DNA from: Prevotella sp.
GTDB lineage: Bacteria > Bacteroidota > Bacteroidia > Bacteroidales > Bacteroidaceae
Length of the DNA: 64,000 nt
Reading direction: 5' to 3'
Assembly: GCA_017412705.1 (NCBI GenBank)
Contig: JAFPWS010000045.1
Coordinates: forward strand, 1-64,000
Part shown: in pieces, positions 34,755-43,283 of the stretch
Numbering within the stretch: the stretch's first letter is position 1
How the letters are laid out: each line of letters opens with the position of its first letter
Made by a program: the position numbers and the translations under genes
Notes under the pieces: model-generated
What the model was told of the DNA's origin: nothing
Seen by the model: only the letters and a program-made list of their open reading frames with translations
Database searches by the model: none

Positions 34755-37127
34755 ATGAAAAAGATATTAATATTTTCACTGGCTCTGCTGGCAACCCTGT
34801 CATTCTATTCCTGTAAGGACGATGACAACAAAAGTTCGACCAGCACGGAAGACCGTCTGTCGCGTCCAATGTTCCGAAAAGACGACAACACGGGTAAGGG
34901 TTCGAACGACCCCTACAATACGGTCATCACCGACTACAATACGGCAAACCTCTATTGGTATGTCGTCAACGACTGCGTAGGCTATGAAATCATGTGGACA
35001 ACCCCCGTTGGCTTTGTCAGCGACGGTGAGAACGCGTGGAAAGAGACCATGAACAACGAGAACGACAAGTTCCTGTACGGTCACGTGGTCGTTGCAGACC
35101 CCGCCCGCTACAACCTCATCATCGAGAACCTGAACTATCAGAGCGTTTACCGCTTTGCCATCCGTTCCCTGCACTCGTTCGACGCTTCAGGCTACTCGCT
35201 CTGGAACGGCGAAGCCGGAGTCTATGATGTGCTGAACTCACCCGACGCTAACTGGAAGAACGACTCCAAGAACTCGGAGTGGTATGGCTGGGGAACCCTG
35301 CGCGAGTGGGCTGACTACATGGCACTGGAGACCGGAGCACGCGACTGGGTGCCCTTCGTTATCCAGGTGTCAGACATCACCAAGACCAGCATGAAGCTGA
35401 CGCTGAACCGCAACATCACTTCTTACAAGGATACTGAGAAGGACAAGTTCTACCAGTATTGGAACTTTGTCGACGCCGACAAGACTATGCTGAAGGTGGA
35501 CTATCTGACCATTGAGGCCAACGCCTCTACACCGGACGCAACGGTTCCCGCCAAGTTCGCCCACTATGAGATTCCCGAATCTGCATGGGACGAGAACGGC
35601 ATCGCCGTCATTGAGGTGGAAGGCCTGTCTGACAACTCAGCCTACAACATCAACGTATGGGACAACTCCATCGCACTCGACATCGATGCCGTCTATAACA
35701 CGACGATGAAGCGCACCAAGGGTGATCCTGCAGCCCCCGTTAAGATTAATCACCGTGTATGGCAGAACGATACCCTGGGTACCGACCCCGCCACATGGAA
35801 CATCTACGACATCTCGCAGTATCAGGCCTGCAAGCTGGACGCCGTGCTGAACGACTATTGTTCAAGCAGTGTAACCTCTGAGAACCAGGTGTTCTATCTG
35901 GAGGGTGGCAAGACCTACTTCGTCAGCTCTAACGTACAGGTTTACAAGGGCTTCACCTTGCAAACCGACCCCGCAGACCTGGCTGCCGGCAAGGGCCGCG
36001 CCAAGTTCTATCTGAGCGGTATGACCAAGACCGGTACCTCGGTGAACAGCTGTAACTTCATGCTGGGTCGTCAGCCGGTTACTGGTGAGAACGCATCCAT
36101 CACGCTCGACATCGACTCCGTGCGCTTCATGGACCTCGACGTCGATGTGCCGCAGGCCACCAACTACGGCCACGCCCAGGAGGGCATCGGCGGTGCCGTG
36201 GGTAACTACTTCATGAACATGTACTCCAACGGTATGGGTATCAACGTCACCACGCTGGAGTGGCGCCGCTGCTCGTTCCAGGGCCTCATCCGCGGATTCT
36301 TCCGCATCCAGGGCTCCAACGACTTCTACATCCAGCACATCCGCTTGGAGGACTGCGACTTCTACAACTGCGGCTACTACGCCCAGACGGGTGGTGACTA
36401 CGCCTACATCTTCGGCGACCACAACGGCAAGACGAAGTCGAACATCCTTCAGGATGTCGAGGTCAGCGGCTGCGTGTTCTACAACAACCCGAAGCGTTCG
36501 GTAGTGACGGACAACAACCGTAACCTGATGTGGGACGAGAGCGTACGCTGGCACATCAGCCTGCACCACAACACGTTCGTCAACTTCTGTACGGTGGCTG
36601 CCAACCCGATTCTGAACACCCGCTACAACCCCGGCGGCTCGCTGCTGGAGTTCTACGACAACGTCATCATCAACACCAAGGATGCCGCCGACGTGAACCG
36701 CAAGATGAACTCGGCCGGTTGGGACACCCGTTACATCCAGGGAGGTGACGGCAGCGGACAGGTGACCTTCAATATCTACAACAACTGGACCACCAACGAC
36801 GTGGAGTACCTCACCAACGGACAGCCGTTCGCCTCCTATGCCTTCAACGCCACGTCGAACGCACCCGGCAAGTGGATCAAGGGTGGCGAGGGTATCTATC
36901 TCGCCGGCACCGACGAACTTGTCGTTCATCTGGACGAGACCCTGCGTGCCACCGACCTGATGGAAAGCCCGAACCCGAAGTACTTCATCGGCGAGACCGC
37001 CACGGGCAAGGACTACCACACCGACACCGGCATCGAAGGCCTGTACTACAAGCAGACCAACACTGTGCTCAACTCGCCCATCTATCTGAGTGGCGCAGGC
37101 TGCCCGCGTCTGAGAAACGGTAAGTAA
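34755..37127 (+). CDS. surface lipoprotein with fibronectin-III-like domains and beta-helix (DUF4957/DUF5123 type)
   Basis: 790 residues. Lipoprotein signal (MKKILIFSLALLATLSFYSC, Cys20). First fibronectin-III-like domain about 45-160 with DCVGYEIMWTTP and YRFAIRSLHS; second about 195-330. From about 380 onward a right-handed beta-helix like pectate lyases and the DUF4957/DUF5123 proteins of pectin loci (FFRIQGSNDFYIQHIRLEDCDFYNCGYY; VSGCVFYNNPKRSVVTDNN). No clear lyase catalytic residues are seen, so it may be a surface pectin-binding protein or an unconfirmed lyase. Position after SusCD suggests a glycan-binding role. Its first domain is homologous to the small lipoprotein at 39248. Confidence 0.85.
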   Translation: MKKILIFSLALLATLSFYSCKDDDNKSSTSTEDRLSRPMFRKDDNTGKGSNDPYNTVITDYNTANLYWYVVNDCVGYEIMWTTPVGFVSDGENAWKETMNNENDKFLYGHVVVADPARYNLIIENLNYQSVYRFAIRSLHSFDASGYSLWNGEAGVYDVLNSPDANWKNDSKNSEWYGWGTLREWADYMALETGARDWVPFVIQVSDITKTSMKLTLNRNITSYKDTEKDKFYQYWNFVDADKTMLKVDYLTIEANASTPDATVPAKFAHYEIPESAWDENGIAVIEVEGLSDNSAYNINVWDNSIALDIDAVYNTTMKRTKGDPAAPVKINHRVWQNDTLGTDPATWNIYDISQYQACKLDAVLNDYCSSSVTSENQVFYLEGGKTYFVSSNVQVYKGFTLQTDPADLAAGKGRAKFYLSGMTKTGTSVNSCNFMLGRQPVTGENASITLDIDSVRFMDLDVDVPQATNYGHAQEGIGGAVGNYFMNMYSNGMGINVTTLEWRRCSFQGLIRGFFRIQGSNDFYIQHIRLEDCDFYNCGYYAQTGGDYAYIFGDHNGKTKSNILQDVEVSGCVFYNNPKRSVVTDNNRNLMWDESVRWHISLHHNTFVNFCTVAANPILNTRYNPGGSLLEFYDNVIINTKDAADVNRKMNSAGWDTRYIQGGDGSGQVTFNIYNNWTTNDVEYLTNGQPFASYAFNATSNAPGKWIKGGEGIYLAGTDELVVHLDETLRATDLMESPNPKYFIGETATGKDYHTDTGIEGLYYKQTNTVLNSPIYLSGAGCPRLRNGK

Positions 37128-37157
37128 TTAACAATGAACTAATAACATTTGACAATT

Positions 37158-37646
37158 ATGAAGATTAACAAATATGTAACCGTGCTTCTGGCCGTTGCTG
37201 CGATGGCATCCACATCCATCAGCTGCAACAGGGACAACGACATCACAGGAAATCCTATGGCTGACCACACCCAGGGCGACGTTCAGGACTACTGGATTGA
37301 CTTCACGCTGAGCAATGCCGGCAGCCTGAGCCAGGCCGCACAGGCACGCTTCATCGAGCTGCGCGACACGACCATCTATGGCGAGAAGCTCATCAAGATT
37401 ATCGAGCACCCCATGTATGTCACCGAGGAGTACGCCAGGAACAGCTTCAACAAAGTAGCTGAACTGGATGCTTCCGAGAACGACATCGTGCAGAAGATCA
37501 TGATTCCGACGGCACAGGTGGACACCCCTGCCATTCACCTCGACTTCTCGGTCACCATGACCCTGTCGAAGGACAGCTTGCGCACCACGCTGGCCACCTA
37601 CACATGGAATGCTGCAGAGCTCATCAACTCCGCTGATTTGAAATAA
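37158..37646 (+). CDS. small lipoprotein, last gene of SusC/D operon 2
   Basis: 162 residues from the ATG at 37158; an in-frame TTG three codons upstream is less likely. N-terminal lipoprotein signal with Cys in STSISCNRDND near residue 23. The rest looks like beta-sandwich with no motif I recognise. It follows the beta-helix lipoprotein by 30 bases and ends 17 bases before a terminator. Position in the operon suggests a surface glycan-binding or accessory protein of the pectin system; that is inference. Confidence 0.75.
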   Translation: MKINKYVTVLLAVAAMASTSISCNRDNDITGNPMADHTQGDVQDYWIDFTLSNAGSLSQAAQARFIELRDTTIYGEKLIKIIEHPMYVTEEYARNSFNKVAELDASENDIVQKIMIPTAQVDTPAIHLDFSVTMTLSKDSLRTTLATYTWNAAELINSADLK

Positions 37647-37663
37647 GCAAACCCTCTCTCCAT

Positions 37664-37696
37664 AAAAGGCAGGCATCGAAAGGTGCCTGCTTTTTT
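37664..37696 (+). terminator. terminator of SusC/D operon 2
   Basis: AAAAGGCAGGCA / TGCCTGCTTTTTT stem with an eight-base loop, ending in six T residues. A textbook intrinsic terminator. Confidence 0.92.
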
Positions 37697-37728
37697 ACTC
37701 GGCATGAAACTCTGATATCCTCTCGATT

Positions 37729-37742
37729 CGTAAACCTTTTCG
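37729..37742. promoter_or_regulatory. weak third copy of the operator-like sequence
   Basis: CGTAAACCTTTTCG matches the site at 18849 in 11 of 14 positions, and both are preceded by ATT, giving a shared ATTCGTAAAC. It lies 30 bp upstream of the -33 box at 37773. The right half is poor, so this is only suggestive. Confidence 0.3.
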
Positions 37743-37772
37743 TGGTTTTAAAAGCAAAAACCGGCAGAAATA

Positions 37773-37804
37773 TTTGGATAGTTTGGGGAAAAGTCGTAAC
37801 TTTG
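37773..37804 (+). promoter_or_regulatory. promoter of the secreted two-module protein gene
   Basis: TTTG (37773-37776), 20 bases, then TAACTTTG (37797-37804), full consensus. It excludes the in-frame start at 37742 and supports the ATG at 37856. Confidence 0.75.
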
Positions 37805-37855
37805 CACCAAATAGAATCTTTATTAACTACATTTCAAACTAAAAGACAAACGCTT

Positions 37856-39109
37856 ATGAAAAAGATTTTTACTCTTATTGCTATGGCTCTGACGGCCATC
37901 GGTGCCAACGCGCAGGGTAGTTGGGTTGCCCCTGCCGAGCTTCCCGCTGCAGGTGCACGTGTTGTTAACGACGACCTCATCCAGATTTTCACGGTCTATG
38001 AGGCAAAGGGCGGTGACAAAGATAGCGATGGCAATCCGTTCACTATCAATTTCAGTGCCACCAAGACCTATACGTCTGTGTTCAATGTGCGCGTTGACGC
38101 TGCACCCTCTGCCGACAATCCTACTGGTACACAACATGCCAATGGTACTCCTTTGGAGATAAAGGCAAAGAAGAACACCGACATCACGTTGTACTATCGT
38201 CGTCAGGCAGCCAACGAAGCTTACGCCTCTAACGACGGCAAGGACGTGAAGCTGGTTGATCAGTCTGCTCCCACAACACCTATCGCAGCAGCTGATTTCT
38301 CGTATGTCGACGCTCCTGATGCTGGTTATGCTTATACCACAAAGAAATATGCCCTTGAGGAAGGTAAGACCTACACGCTGTGGGCTCGTGGCACTACTCT
38401 CGCCCTATACGAGATTGAATGGGCTGCTGGTAGCGGTAGCGGCGGTGGCGGCGGTAGCACGGTTGCTGACGGCACCTACTATATCTCCTATAGCATTGAG
38501 CCCGCTCTGTCGAACGAAACGACTGCGGAGATGACTAACACAGGTTCATCCAACAATAAGGCTACTTGGGAAAATGGCTTCTCAGTGATGATTATGCGCT
38601 CTGACAAGGGCATGAGCAGCGGTAGCCCCATCACCGTTGATGGCACACAGTACACCACCATCAAAGTGTCCAACGGCGCACAGAACAAACTGACGCTCCC
38701 TGAGGGCAAGGTTGCAGAAAGCATCACCTTCTACAGCTATGTCAATAAAGACGCTGCCACCGAGCGCGATTCTTATTGGAAGGAAGTTGCCGGTGTCACA
38801 TACGATACTCCCGATGCTTCTGGCGGCATCTTCCAAAACTATAAGGAGACCGAGGGTACACCTGATATGCGCACTTACAGTTTCAACGGTAGCAAGCTGA
38901 ATACCATCACCTTCACTAACACAGGTGAGCAGTGCTGCTACGTCATCAAGATTGACATCGTTACAGGCTCTCCTGTAACCGGCATCCAGACCATCAAGGC
39001 TGCCAACATCGACCTGAACGCTCCTGTTTACAATCTGTCTGGTCAGAAGGTTGACAGCAGCTACAAGGGTGTGGTGATTCAGAATGGCGCAAAGCGCATT
39101 CAAAAGTAA
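37856..39109 (+). CDS. secreted two-module protein, no catalytic domain recognised, with type IX-like tail
   Basis: 417 residues from ATG 37856 (MKKIFTLIAMALTAIGANAQ signal peptide). An N-terminal beta module (about 25-190, ending YALEEGKTYTLWARGTTLALYEIEW) is joined by a flexible SGSGGGGGS linker (about 195-205) to a second module (about 210-380). The second module resembles the C-terminal module of the PL10 lyase at 44896: a TLPEGKVAESITFYSYVNKD stretch and an ITFTNTGEQCCYVIKI end, with the QCC shared. The last 30 residues (YNLSGQKVD ... KGVVIQNGAKRIQK) are a sorting tail like those of the methylesterase, GH28 and PL10. I see no enzyme domain; a secreted pectin-binding protein is the best guess. 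Single-gene unit between promoter and terminator. Confidence 0.75.
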   Translation: MKKIFTLIAMALTAIGANAQGSWVAPAELPAAGARVVNDDLIQIFTVYEAKGGDKDSDGNPFTINFSATKTYTSVFNVRVDAAPSADNPTGTQHANGTPLEIKAKKNTDITLYYRRQAANEAYASNDGKDVKLVDQSAPTTPIAAADFSYVDAPDAGYAYTTKKYALEEGKTYTLWARGTTLALYEIEWAAGSGSGGGGGSTVADGTYYISYSIEPALSNETTAEMTNTGSSNNKATWENGFSVMIMRSDKGMSSGSPITVDGTQYTTIKVSNGAQNKLTLPEGKVAESITFYSYVNKDAATERDSYWKEVAGVTYDTPDASGGIFQNYKETEGTPDMRTYSFNGSKLNTITFTNTGEQCCYVIKIDIVTGSPVTGIQTIKAANIDLNAPVYNLSGQKVDSSYKGVVIQNGAKRIQK

Positions 39110-39130
39110 TTCACACCTTATTAATATAAC

Positions 39131-39170
39131 AATAAGAGTGGAGCCTCAAGGGCTTCGCTCTTATTTTTTT
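39131..39170 (+). terminator. terminator after the secreted two-module protein
   Basis: AATAAGAG...GAGCC pairs with GGCTTCGCTCTTATT and runs into eight or nine T residues. Confidence 0.9.
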
Positions 39171-39179
39171 TGGATTTTT

Positions 39180-39211
39180 TTTGGAGGTTTCAAAGGAAAT
39201 GCTTATCTTTG
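39180..39211 (+). promoter_or_regulatory. promoter of the pectin enzyme operon (39248-49321)
   Basis: TTTG (39180-39183), 20 bases, then TATCTTTG (39204-39211), full consensus, 36 bases before the ATG at 39248. Confidence 0.75.
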
Positions 39212-39247
39212 CACCCGATTACTACGAGACAACCATACAATTGACTG

Positions 39248-39754
39248 ATGAAAAAACTATTGATATATAGCCTCATCTTTGTTTCCACCCTGCTTGCGAC
39301 GTCAGCTTGCGGGGGTGAGGATGACGAGCAGATACTGCCCGACCGTGCTACCATGACCACGTTTCGCATCAGCGAGATTACGGGCATGAGCTATCCCGAG
39401 GACTCTCTCGAGATGCACGCTACGGGCAACAGCATCCATCTGCATTGGTTTGGTGTGGGTGACTGCGCTGGCTATGAAATCATGTATGCACTTCAAGAGG
39501 CTGTGGCAAAAGACGAATTGGCATGGACCAACCCCAATAATATTGCAGGACACTTCATCGTCAGCGCTGAGAAATCTGACACGATTCTCAACGACCTGCA
39601 ATATGCGACGACCTATTCTTTTGCCATCCGCGTACTTTCCAATAAAGGGGAACAGTATCATTCCGAGTGGTTTGGGGTAGGTACTGACCGTCAATGGGCG
39701 AACATCTGCCAAAGAAAGACAGAGGAACAACCCGACTCCCTATATGAACAATAG
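39248..39754 (+). CDS. small lipoprotein with a single fibronectin-III-like domain
   Basis: 168 residues. Lipoprotein signal with Cys21 (ATSACGGED). The rest is one fibronectin-III-like domain that matches the first domain of the 34755 lipoprotein: both have a tryptophan strand, then DCxGYEIM, a variable loop, GHxxV, and a YxFAIRxL strand. It is therefore a stand-alone version of the N-terminal domain of a pectin-surface protein, without the beta-helix. First gene of the enzyme operon; its end overlaps the next start by 11 bases. Likely surface-exposed; ligand unknown. Confidence 0.75.
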   Translation: MKKLLIYSLIFVSTLLATSACGGEDDEQILPDRATMTTFRISEITGMSYPEDSLEMHATGNSIHLHWFGVGDCAGYEIMYALQEAVAKDELAWTNPNNIAGHFIVSAEKSDTILNDLQYATTYSFAIRVLSNKGEQYHSEWFGVGTDRQWANICQRKTEEQPDSLYEQ

Positions 39755-42700
39755 ACCAAGACTGCTGCTATTCTTCTGCTGGATAGTAATCACGGCTGGG
39801 GCTGCCGAAAAGCCCATCGACCGCAAGGCATTAGTAACACGAAACAACCCTGTAGTAACCACTGTAGACACCCTGGCCTCGCTGAGCGTGGGCAATGGCG
39901 GCTTTGCTTTTACTACGGACGTTACCGGTCTGCAGACCTTCCCTGAATACTATCGCAACGGTGTCCCCCTGGGAACACAGAGCGAATGGGGCTGGCACAG
40001 CTTCGGAAATCCTGAGCAATACCGCATAGAGGAGTCGTACCAGCTTTATGACTTCGGACATGGTCATCGGGAGCTGTATGCCACCCAGCCTAAGACGGGA
40101 CGTGCCAAGGATGCTGCCAACTGGTACCGCTCAAATCCGCACCGACTGCATCTGGGCTGCATCGGCTTAGAGGTGGAAGGGCTGCACCCCAGCGACATCA
40201 AGAAGGCTCGCCAGACGTTGGACATGTGGACAGGAATGATTGGTTCACAGTTTATGGTGAATGGTTCATGGTTTAGTGTTCAGACTGTCTGCCATCCTGA
40301 ACGCGATATGATGAGCGGACAAGTTACCATCAGGTCGAAGAACGTCCAGCCCAGCATCAACCTTCGCTTCCCCTACCCTACTGGTGCCCACGCTGACGAC
40401 GCCTGCAACTGGCTGGCAAACGACAAACACCAGACAGAGCTGGTCAGCCGGACTGCCAACAGCGCCATCCTGAAGCGCACTATCGACCAGACGGTGTATT
40501 ACGTAGCGCTGAGCTGGGAGGGCAAGGCACAGCTGAGGGAGAAAAGTAAGAACTACTGGGTGCTGACGGCTGACGGCAACCAGCTGACCTATAGCTGCGA
40601 ATTCGTAGAAAGCGAGGAATTAAAAGGCAAGCATGAAACATTTGCTGCCGTCGCAGAATATTCAGCCAACTACTGGCATGACTTCTGGACCAAGGGCGCT
40701 GCTGTCGACTTCTCGCAATGTAAGGACAAGCGCGCCAAGGAGCTGGAGCGCCGAGTGGTACTGAGCCAGTATCTGCTGGCCATCCAGTGTGCAGCCAGCA
40801 CACCCCCTCAGGAAACAGGACTGACCTATAACTCCTGGTTTGGCAAGTTCCACATGGAGATGATCTGGTGGCATCAGGCCTGGCTACCCCTCTGGGGACA
40901 TGGAAACCTGCTGGACCGCACCCTGCGCTGGTACGGAACGGTAGAGCCTATGGCCCGTGAGATTGCCATGCGACAAGGTTTCAAAGGCATCCGTTGGATG
41001 AAGATGACCGACCGCAGCGGCGAGGAGGCTCCCTCGAAGGTAGGCAGCTTCCTCATCTGGCAGCAGCCACACCTTATCTACCTGGCAGAGTTGCTCTACA
41101 GAAGTCTGCCCTCTGACGCTTCTAAGGAGAGGGAAGAGCTGTTAGACCGTTATGGCAGGTTAATCGATGAGACAGCTGTATTCATGGCCGACTTTGCCAC
41201 CTACGACAAGGCTGCTGACCGCTATATCCTGAAAGGCATCATCCCTGCCCAAGAAACGCTGAAGGCCGCAGAGACCTACAACTCGCCTTTCGAGCTGTCG
41301 TACTGGCACTTTGCCCTGCAGATAGCCCAGCTGTGGCGTGAGCGTCGCGGTCTGGAGCGCATGCCTCTGTGGGACGACATCATAGACAAGCTCTCACCTT
41401 TGGCAAAGGACAGCGAGAACCGCTATTTAGCAGCAGAGTCAGCCCCTGACACCTATCAGACGCTGGCGCTTATCAGCGACCACCCTGCCGTGTTGGGCGC
41501 TGTGGGCATCTTCCCCATGAGCCGACTGATAGACCCTGAGGTGATGAAGCATACCCAAGAGTGGATCTGGGACAACTGGAACTGGGACCACACCTGGGGC
41601 TGGGACTACCCCATGGTGGCTATGAACGCAGCCCGACTGGGGGTACCGGAAAATGCCGTCAGGACCCTGCTGATGGACAAGCGTACCAACACCTATCTGC
41701 CCAATGGCCATAACTACCAGGACCTGCGTCTGCGCTGCTATCTGCCAGGCAATGGTGGCCTGCTGACGGCTATTGCCATGATGTGTGCAGGCTGGGACGG
41801 CTGTAAGGAGAAGAATCCCGGTTTCCCCAAGGACGGCAAGTGGAATGTACGCTGGGAGGGTCTGAAGCCCCTGCCTGACAACTACCCCAAGGTGACGGCA
41901 TTCCCTGGTGCTGAAGGCTTTGGCCGCTATACGACAGGTGGACGTGGCGGCAAGGTGTATCATGTGTCGACCTTAGAGGACGGCAATCAGCCTGGCACGC
42001 TGCGCTGGGCCAACGAGCAGAAAGGGCCAAGAACCATTGTCTTCGATGTCTCAGGCACCATCTTCCTCAAGTCTCCCCTCCGCATTAGTCCGAATACGAC
42101 CATTGCCGGCCAGACGGCTCCTGGCGACGGCATCTGCATAGCAGACTATCCGGTGTTGGTAGGCTCCAACAACATCATCCGCTACGTGCGCTTCCGTCTG
42201 GGCAACCGCGAGGTGGCCCACCATGAGGGCGACGGACTGGGTAGTGGCAAAGGACACAACATCATTGTTGACCACTGCTCCGTCAGCTGGTCTATTGACG
42301 AATGCCTTTCGGTCTATGGCTGTAACGACTTTACCATCCAGTGGTGCATCGTATCGCAGAGTCTCAACAATGCCGGGCACAAGAAAGGTGCCCACGGCTA
42401 TGGCGGCAACTGGGGTGGCAGCGGAGCCTCCTACCATCATAATCTGTTGGCACACCATACCTCACGCACTCCCCGTCTGGGTCCCAGTCCGCAGACACAG
42501 GCCGACGAACGCATGGATATGCGCAACAACGTCATCTACAACTGGACTGCCAATGGTTGCTATGGAGGCGAGGCTATGACGGTGAATATTGTCAATAACT
42601 ACTATAAGCCAGGTCCTGGCACCCCTACCGATCTGCGGAGCAAGCGTATCGCAGCCCCTAACATCCGTACCTCACAGTACACCCATCACGACAGCCAGCG

Positions 42701-43265
42701 TCCCAACGTGTGGGATAAGATGTGGCACGTATGGGGCAAGTATTATGTGGACGGCAACGTCAACAGCAAATACCCTGAGGTGACGCAGGACAACTGGACC
42801 TACGGAGTCTACAACCAGATTGATGCCGCTGCCAACGACGGCACCTATACGGCCACAACCAAGGATAGCATCCGTCTGCGCCAGCCCATGCCTTTTGCAC
42901 CAGTCACCACACATACGGCTGAGCAGGCCTACGAACTTGTCTTAGCCCACGCAGGAGCCAGCCTGCACCGTGATGCCCTGGACGACATCATTGTCCGCAA
43001 TGTCCGTGAGGGGAAAGCCACCTTTACAGGCAAGGACTGTCCTCCAGGCATCATCAACTCACAAGAAGACGTCATCCTGGGCAACAGCCCTTGGCCCGAG
43101 CTCAAGAGCACCCCTGCTCCCAAGGATAGCGACGGTGACGGCATGCCCGACGAATGGGAGCGACAGCACGGTCTGAACCCCAACGATGCAAACGACGGCA
43201 ACCAGACGGCTACGGATGGCTACACCAACCTGGAACACTACCTGAATGGAATCATTACTAAATAA
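39744..43265 (+). CDS. fusion of an (alpha/alpha)6-type glycosidase-like domain and a PL1 pectate lyase
   Basis: 1173 residues. N-terminal signal peptide (MNNRPRLLLFFCWIVITAGA). Residues about 25-700 resemble six-hairpin glycoside hydrolase folds (SLSVGNGGFAFTTDVTGLQTF; NSWFGKFHMEMIWWHQAWLPLW; WNWDHTWGWDYPM), but I cannot assign the GH family. Residues about 715-1090 are a pectate lyase domain of the PL1 type (KVTAFPGAEGFGRYTTGGRGG; TTIAGQTAPGDGICI; HNIIVDHCSVSWSIDECLS; HHNLLAHHTSRTPRLGP). The C-terminus has a calcium-loop-like DSDGDGMPDEWERQHGLNP. No type IX-like tail. Likely cuts polygalacturonate by the lyase part and removes a side or terminal sugar by the other. Confidence 0.85.
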   Translation: MNNRPRLLLFFCWIVITAGAAEKPIDRKALVTRNNPVVTTVDTLASLSVGNGGFAFTTDVTGLQTFPEYYRNGVPLGTQSEWGWHSFGNPEQYRIEESYQLYDFGHGHRELYATQPKTGRAKDAANWYRSNPHRLHLGCIGLEVEGLHPSDIKKARQTLDMWTGMIGSQFMVNGSWFSVQTVCHPERDMMSGQVTIRSKNVQPSINLRFPYPTGAHADDACNWLANDKHQTELVSRTANSAILKRTIDQTVYYVALSWEGKAQLREKSKNYWVLTADGNQLTYSCEFVESEELKGKHETFAAVAEYSANYWHDFWTKGAAVDFSQCKDKRAKELERRVVLSQYLLAIQCAASTPPQETGLTYNSWFGKFHMEMIWWHQAWLPLWGHGNLLDRTLRWYGTVEPMAREIAMRQGFKGIRWMKMTDRSGEEAPSKVGSFLIWQQPHLIYLAELLYRSLPSDASKEREELLDRYGRLIDETAVFMADFATYDKAADRYILKGIIPAQETLKAAETYNSPFELSYWHFALQIAQLWRERRGLERMPLWDDIIDKLSPLAKDSENRYLAAESAPDTYQTLALISDHPAVLGAVGIFPMSRLIDPEVMKHTQEWIWDNWNWDHTWGWDYPMVAMNAARLGVPENAVRTLLMDKRTNTYLPNGHNYQDLRLRCYLPGNGGLLTAIAMMCAGWDGCKEKNPGFPKDGKWNVRWEGLKPLPDNYPKVTAFPGAEGFGRYTTGGRGGKVYHVSTLEDGNQPGTLRWANEQKGPRTIVFDVSGTIFLKSPLRISPNTTIAGQTAPGDGICIADYPVLVGSNNIIRYVRFRLGNREVAHHEGDGLGSGKGHNIIVDHCSVSWSIDECLSVYGCNDFTIQWCIVSQSLNNAGHKKGAHGYGGNWGGSGASYHHNLLAHHTSRTPRLGPSPQTQADERMDMRNNVIYNWTANGCYGGEAMTVNIVNNYYKPGPGTPTDLRSKRIAAPNIRTSQYTHHDSQRPNVWDKMWHVWGKYYVDGNVNSKYPEVTQDNWTYGVYNQIDAAANDGTYTATTKDSIRLRQPMPFAPVTTHTAEQAYELVLAHAGASLHRDALDDIIVRNVREGKATFTGKDCPPGIINSQEDVILGNSPWPELKSTPAPKDSDGDGMPDEWERQHGLNPNDANDGNQTATDGYTNLEHYLNGIITK

Positions 43266-43283
43266 ACAAATCAACAAGCAATT

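Noticed and set aside
35862-37019. 385-codon open frame on the minus strand
   Set aside because: Antisense to the beta-helix lipoprotein; composition is Val/Asp/Gly-rich as expected of a shadow frame.
34755-37127. functional pectate lyase
   Set aside because: The beta-helix is clear but I could not identify the catalytic residues, so only a surface protein is called.
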